DNA from: CAXMQS01 sp964195995
Lineage (GTDB): Bacteria > Actinomycetota > Acidimicrobiia > Spongiisociales > JAOTWH01
Length of the DNA: 8,516 nt
NCBI GenBank assembly: GCA_964195995.1
Contig: CAXMQS010000004.1
Location: 1-8,516 of the forward strand
Direction of reading: 5' to 3'
Positions 6,557 to 8,516 of this stretch are shown in pieces. The notes below the pieces were generated by a model. It saw nothing but the letters and a program-made list of their open reading frames with translations. It ran no database searches and had not been told where the DNA came from. Positions within the stretch are counted from its first letter, which is position 1; each line of letters opens with the position of its first letter. The translations under genes and the position numbers were made by a program.

Positions 6557-7152
6557 AGCCTCGATACGTAGCCCTCGAGGGGCCGGAGGGTGCCGGTAAG
6601 AGCACGATACGAGAGCTCCTCGCCGCCAGGCTGGTCGCTGACGGGCTCGACGTCGTCGAAGTTCGTGAGCCTGGGGGCACCGCCGCCGGCGAGGGGATCA
6701 GGGAGGTTCTGTTGGACCCTTCTGGCACGGTCTCTGCCTGGACCGAGGCCCTGCTGTTCTCGGCGGCCAGGGCCCAATTAGCTTCCGAGGTGATCCAACC
6801 GGCCTTGGCAAGAGGAGCCTGGGTGGTCGGTGACCGCTCGGTGTACTCATCGCTGGCGTACCAAGGCGCCGGGCGCGATCTGGGAGTAGACGAGGTCCGG
6901 ATGGTCAACGAGGCGGGGCTTGGAGGAGTGTGGCCGGACAAAGTGGTCTTGCTCCGCATCGACGCCTCGGAGGGCTTGCGCCGCCAGCAGGACGAGGATC
7001 GGATCGGCGCCGAGGCCATCGACTTCCATCGGGCTGTTGTCGCGGCGTATGACAAGCTGGCCGCCGCCGAGCCGGAGCGTTTCGTCATCGTCGACGCCGG
7101 CTCCGACATCGCGGATGTAGTCGCCACGGCTTATGAGGGCGTGACCCGATGA
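6553..7152 (+). CDS. tmk: Thymidylate kinase (dTMP kinase)
   Basis: This 199-residue cytoplasmic kinase phosphorylates dTMP to dTDP with ATP, an essential step toward dTTP. The P-loop is GPEGAGKST (residues 10-18, K16). The dTMP-binding REPGGT motif is at 38-43 and the D-R-S motif at 94-96. The lid region contains DRIGAEAIDFH (149-159), where the family usually has DRIE-x(2-3)-DF. Length matches the family norm of about 200 residues. The start is fixed by the conserved MKPRYVALEG opening and the ribosome binding site in the MFS gene end. It overlaps both neighbours by ATGA. The tmk-holB order is also found in E. coli and many other bacteria, which supports both calls. In Streptomyces-type genomes the kinase is the C-terminal part of a larger membrane protein; here it stands alone. 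Confidence 0.97.
   Translation: MKPRYVALEGPEGAGKSTIRELLAARLVADGLDVVEVREPGGTAAGEGIREVLLDPSGTVSAWTEALLFSAARAQLASEVIQPALARGAWVVGDRSVYSSLAYQGAGRDLGVDEVRMVNEAGLGGVWPDKVVLLRIDASEGLRRQQDEDRIGAEAIDFHRAVVAAYDKLAAAEPERFVIVDAGSDIADVVATAYEGVTR
7135..7139 (+). promoter_or_regulatory. Ribosome binding site of holB inside the tmk gene end
   Basis: GAGGG lies nine bases before the ATG at 7149, within the last codons of tmk. With the ATGA overlap it supports that start and coupled translation. Confidence 0.55.
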
Positions 7153-8192
7153 TCGACAACATCATCGGTCACCGGTCCGCTGTCGATTTGCTTCTGTCCG
7201 ATGTCGCCAACCCCGTCCACGCCTATCTCTTCGTCGGCCCGGCGAATGTTGGCAAGGCAACAGTGGCGCGCGGATTCGCCGCCGCTCTGCTTTGTGCCGA
7301 TGACCCGGAGTGCACGAGGCGTGCCATCGCGGGCGTCCATCCCGACGCGGTAGTCGTCGAACCCGACGGCCGCACCGCGCTGACGGTCGAGCGGGCAAGA
7401 TCTGCGGTGACGCTGGCCTCGCTGGCCCCTGTCGAGGGAGCCCGGCAGGTGTTCCTCATCCCCGAGGCCGGTCTCATGAACGACGAGGCTGCCAACGCGC
7501 TACTCAAGACACTCGAAGAGCCCCAGCCTTCGACCGTTTTCGTGCTCGTAGCCGAGTCCGAAGATGCGTTCCCGGCCACGGTCGCCAGTCGGTGTCGCAC
7601 AGTTGTCTTCGGCAGAGTCACGGAGGACGAGATAGAGGCAGCCCTCGTCAACCGGGGCATACCCGCCGACCAGGCCGAGAAGGCCGCCCGCATCTCGGGA
7701 GGCCGTCCGGGTCTTGCTCTGGCACTGGCGACCCAGCCAGAGGTGGCCTCCTTTCGACGCGCCTGGCTCGGCGTTCCCCTGCGACTGTCCGCAGCACCCG
7801 GCGATGCCTATCGCTTGGCCGCCGAGGTCGTCGAGGCAGCCAATCCTCTTCTCGAGGCTCTCAAGGAGCGTCATGCCGCTCAGGCCGAGGTAGCTCCAGA
7901 CAGCTCCGCCGCCGCCGAGCGCCACGAAAGAGAACTCCGTCGAGCGTCGTCTTCGTTGCACGAGACCGGTCTGGAGATCCTGCTGTCGTTCTATCGAGAT
8001 GTCGCTGCGGCCCAACTCGGCGCCCCGGTGCGGAACCGTGATCTTCCTCCTGCGGCCTTGACGGTGTGCGCACCGCCAGCCGCAGTCCGTCGTGCCGAGC
8101 GAATCCTCGAGACCTTCGAGGTGCTCGAAGCCAATCAGCGGCCGCAACTTGCGTTCGCCTCTCTCTTCGCGGATCTCGGTGCCGAGACCTAG
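7149..8192 (+). CDS. holB: DNA polymerase III subunit delta' (clamp loader)
   Basis: This 347-residue AAA+ family protein is the probable delta' subunit of the clamp loader that places the beta sliding clamp on DNA. The opening MIDNIIGH and HAYLFVGP (24-31) are typical. The P-loop position reads GPANVGKAT (30-38), with Ala after the lysine where ATP-binding relatives have Thr or Ser. The Walker B position reads FLIPEAGLM (102-110), with Pro where a Asp is expected. NALLKTLEEP (116-125) and the SRC arginine-finger motif (147-149) are intact. The usual four-cysteine zinc module after the P-loop is collapsed: only C49 and C55 remain, then GVHPD (62-66). E. coli delta' also does not bind ATP, so loss of these residues is compatible with function. 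The C-terminal half (about 200-347) is helical and poorly conserved, as expected for the collar domain. It overlaps tmk by four bases. DnaX (tau/gamma) is the main alternative, but that is longer and has an intact P-loop. Confidence 0.93.
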   Translation: MIDNIIGHRSAVDLLLSDVANPVHAYLFVGPANVGKATVARGFAAALLCADDPECTRRAIAGVHPDAVVVEPDGRTALTVERARSAVTLASLAPVEGARQVFLIPEAGLMNDEAANALLKTLEEPQPSTVFVLVAESEDAFPATVASRCRTVVFGRVTEDEIEAALVNRGIPADQAEKAARISGGRPGLALALATQPEVASFRRAWLGVPLRLSAAPGDAYRLAAEVVEAANPLLEALKERHAAQAEVAPDSSAAAERHERELRRASSSLHETGLEILLSFYRDVAAAQLGAPVRNRDLPPAALTVCAPPAAVRRAERILETFEVLEANQRPQLAFASLFADLGAET

Positions 8193-8516
8193 GGACGGCT
8201 TCAGCCGCACCGGGTTCGCCGTCTGGGAGACCGTCCGCGGTCGGTCGGACGCCGCCTTCCGCTTCCTGTGGGACCTCGAGGTCTCCGGACGGGTGCCGGA
8301 GGCACCATTCGTTGTAGCCGCCAACCACTTCTCTCACCTCGACCCGGTCTTCGTCGGCAAGGCGATGGGCCCTGTGCGCTATCTCGCTGTCGACGAGATC
8401 TACGGCAATTTCGGATTGTTCGACAAGCTGATCACCGGATTCGGTGCGATTCCGCTGTCCCGAGTCAGTGTGCAGCTCGCGGCCTTGAGAACTGCCGACA
8501 GTTATCTCCGGAGAGG
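8179..8516 (+). CDS. 1-acyl-glycerol-3-phosphate acyltransferase-like (PlsC family), partial
   Basis: This frame is open from a GTG at 8179 to the right edge, 112 full codons with no stop seen, so the C-terminal half is missing. It encodes a PlsC/LPLAT-family enzyme, which transfers a fatty acyl group to lysophosphatidic acid or a similar acceptor at the cytoplasmic membrane. Motif I (catalytic H-x4-D) is NHFSHLD at residues 49-55, with H50 and D55. Motif II is GAIPLSR at 89-95, where the family usually has G-x-I-(P/F)-(V/I)-x-R. The GTG start lies 14 bases inside holB and has only a weak GCGGAT in front. It is preferred because it gives the usual N-terminal helix before the NHx4D block. A GTG at 8293 would leave only ten residues before motif I, and the first in-frame ATG falls after it. 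Tight packing suggests it belongs to the same operon. The specific acceptor is unknown. Confidence 0.88.
   Translation, partial: MPRPRDGFSRTGFAVWETVRGRSDAAFRFLWDLEVSGRVPEAPFVVAANHFSHLDPVFVGKAMGPVRYLAVDEIYGNFGLFDKLITGFGAIPLSRVSVQLAALRTADSYLRR

Noticed and set aside
7500..8324. A 274-codon - strand frame opposite holB and the acyltransferase start
   Set aside because: It has no family motif, and both + strand genes beneath it have clear conserved motifs.
1..8516. Mobile elements, CRISPR arrays, tRNA or rRNA genes, or a defence cluster
   Set aside because: No transposase, integrase, regularly spaced direct repeats, structural RNA or defence-type genes are visible; the gaps are too short and the genes are housekeeping families.

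Overview
The window is a GC-rich, tightly packed stretch of bacterial chromosome with every gene on the + strand. It carries seven protein-coding genes, the last cut by the right edge. The best guess is an actinobacterium outside the well-studied model genera, perhaps an Acidimicrobiia-type lineage. This rests on three features. TopA is of the actinobacterial type: no cysteine zinc fingers, four GR(Y/F)GPY-type C-terminal repeats and a Lys/Ala/Pro tail. A PimB-like mannosyltransferase homologue is present. The topA / MFS / tmk / holB order recalls the Streptomyces locus where the MFS and Tmk parts are fused. The taxon is an inference; no rRNA or tRNA is present to confirm it.

Left part (1-2338): a protein made of two complete histidine-phosphatase domains is followed, with a one-base stop/start overlap, by a GT4 glycosyltransferase closely resembling the phosphatidylinositol-monomannoside mannosyltransferase PimB'. 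The pair is probably one transcription unit. Its substrates cannot be read from the sequence.

Middle (2339-5156): an 85-base gap, the longest in the window, holds two small inverted repeats and a weak -10-like element. DNA topoisomerase I (topA) follows, complete, with intact TOPRIM and tyrosine active sites.

Right part (5157-8516): after 26 bases comes a compact cluster of an MFS membrane protein, thymidylate kinase (tmk), the delta' clamp-loader subunit (holB) and the start of a PlsC-type acyltransferase. Each of the last three starts inside the end of the gene before it (4, 4 and 14 bases), so translational coupling is likely. tmk and holB supply DNA replication (dTTP precursor and polymerase III clamp loading), topA handles supercoiling, and PlsC belongs to phospholipid synthesis.

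I see no mobile element, CRISPR array, RNA gene, pseudogene or phage gene, and no convincing new system. It reads as a housekeeping region. The points worth a second look are details: the duplicated phosphatase, the unfused MFS/Tmk pair, the cysteine-free TopA with its low-complexity tail, the altered ATP site and lost zinc module of HolB, and start sites that look leaderless.
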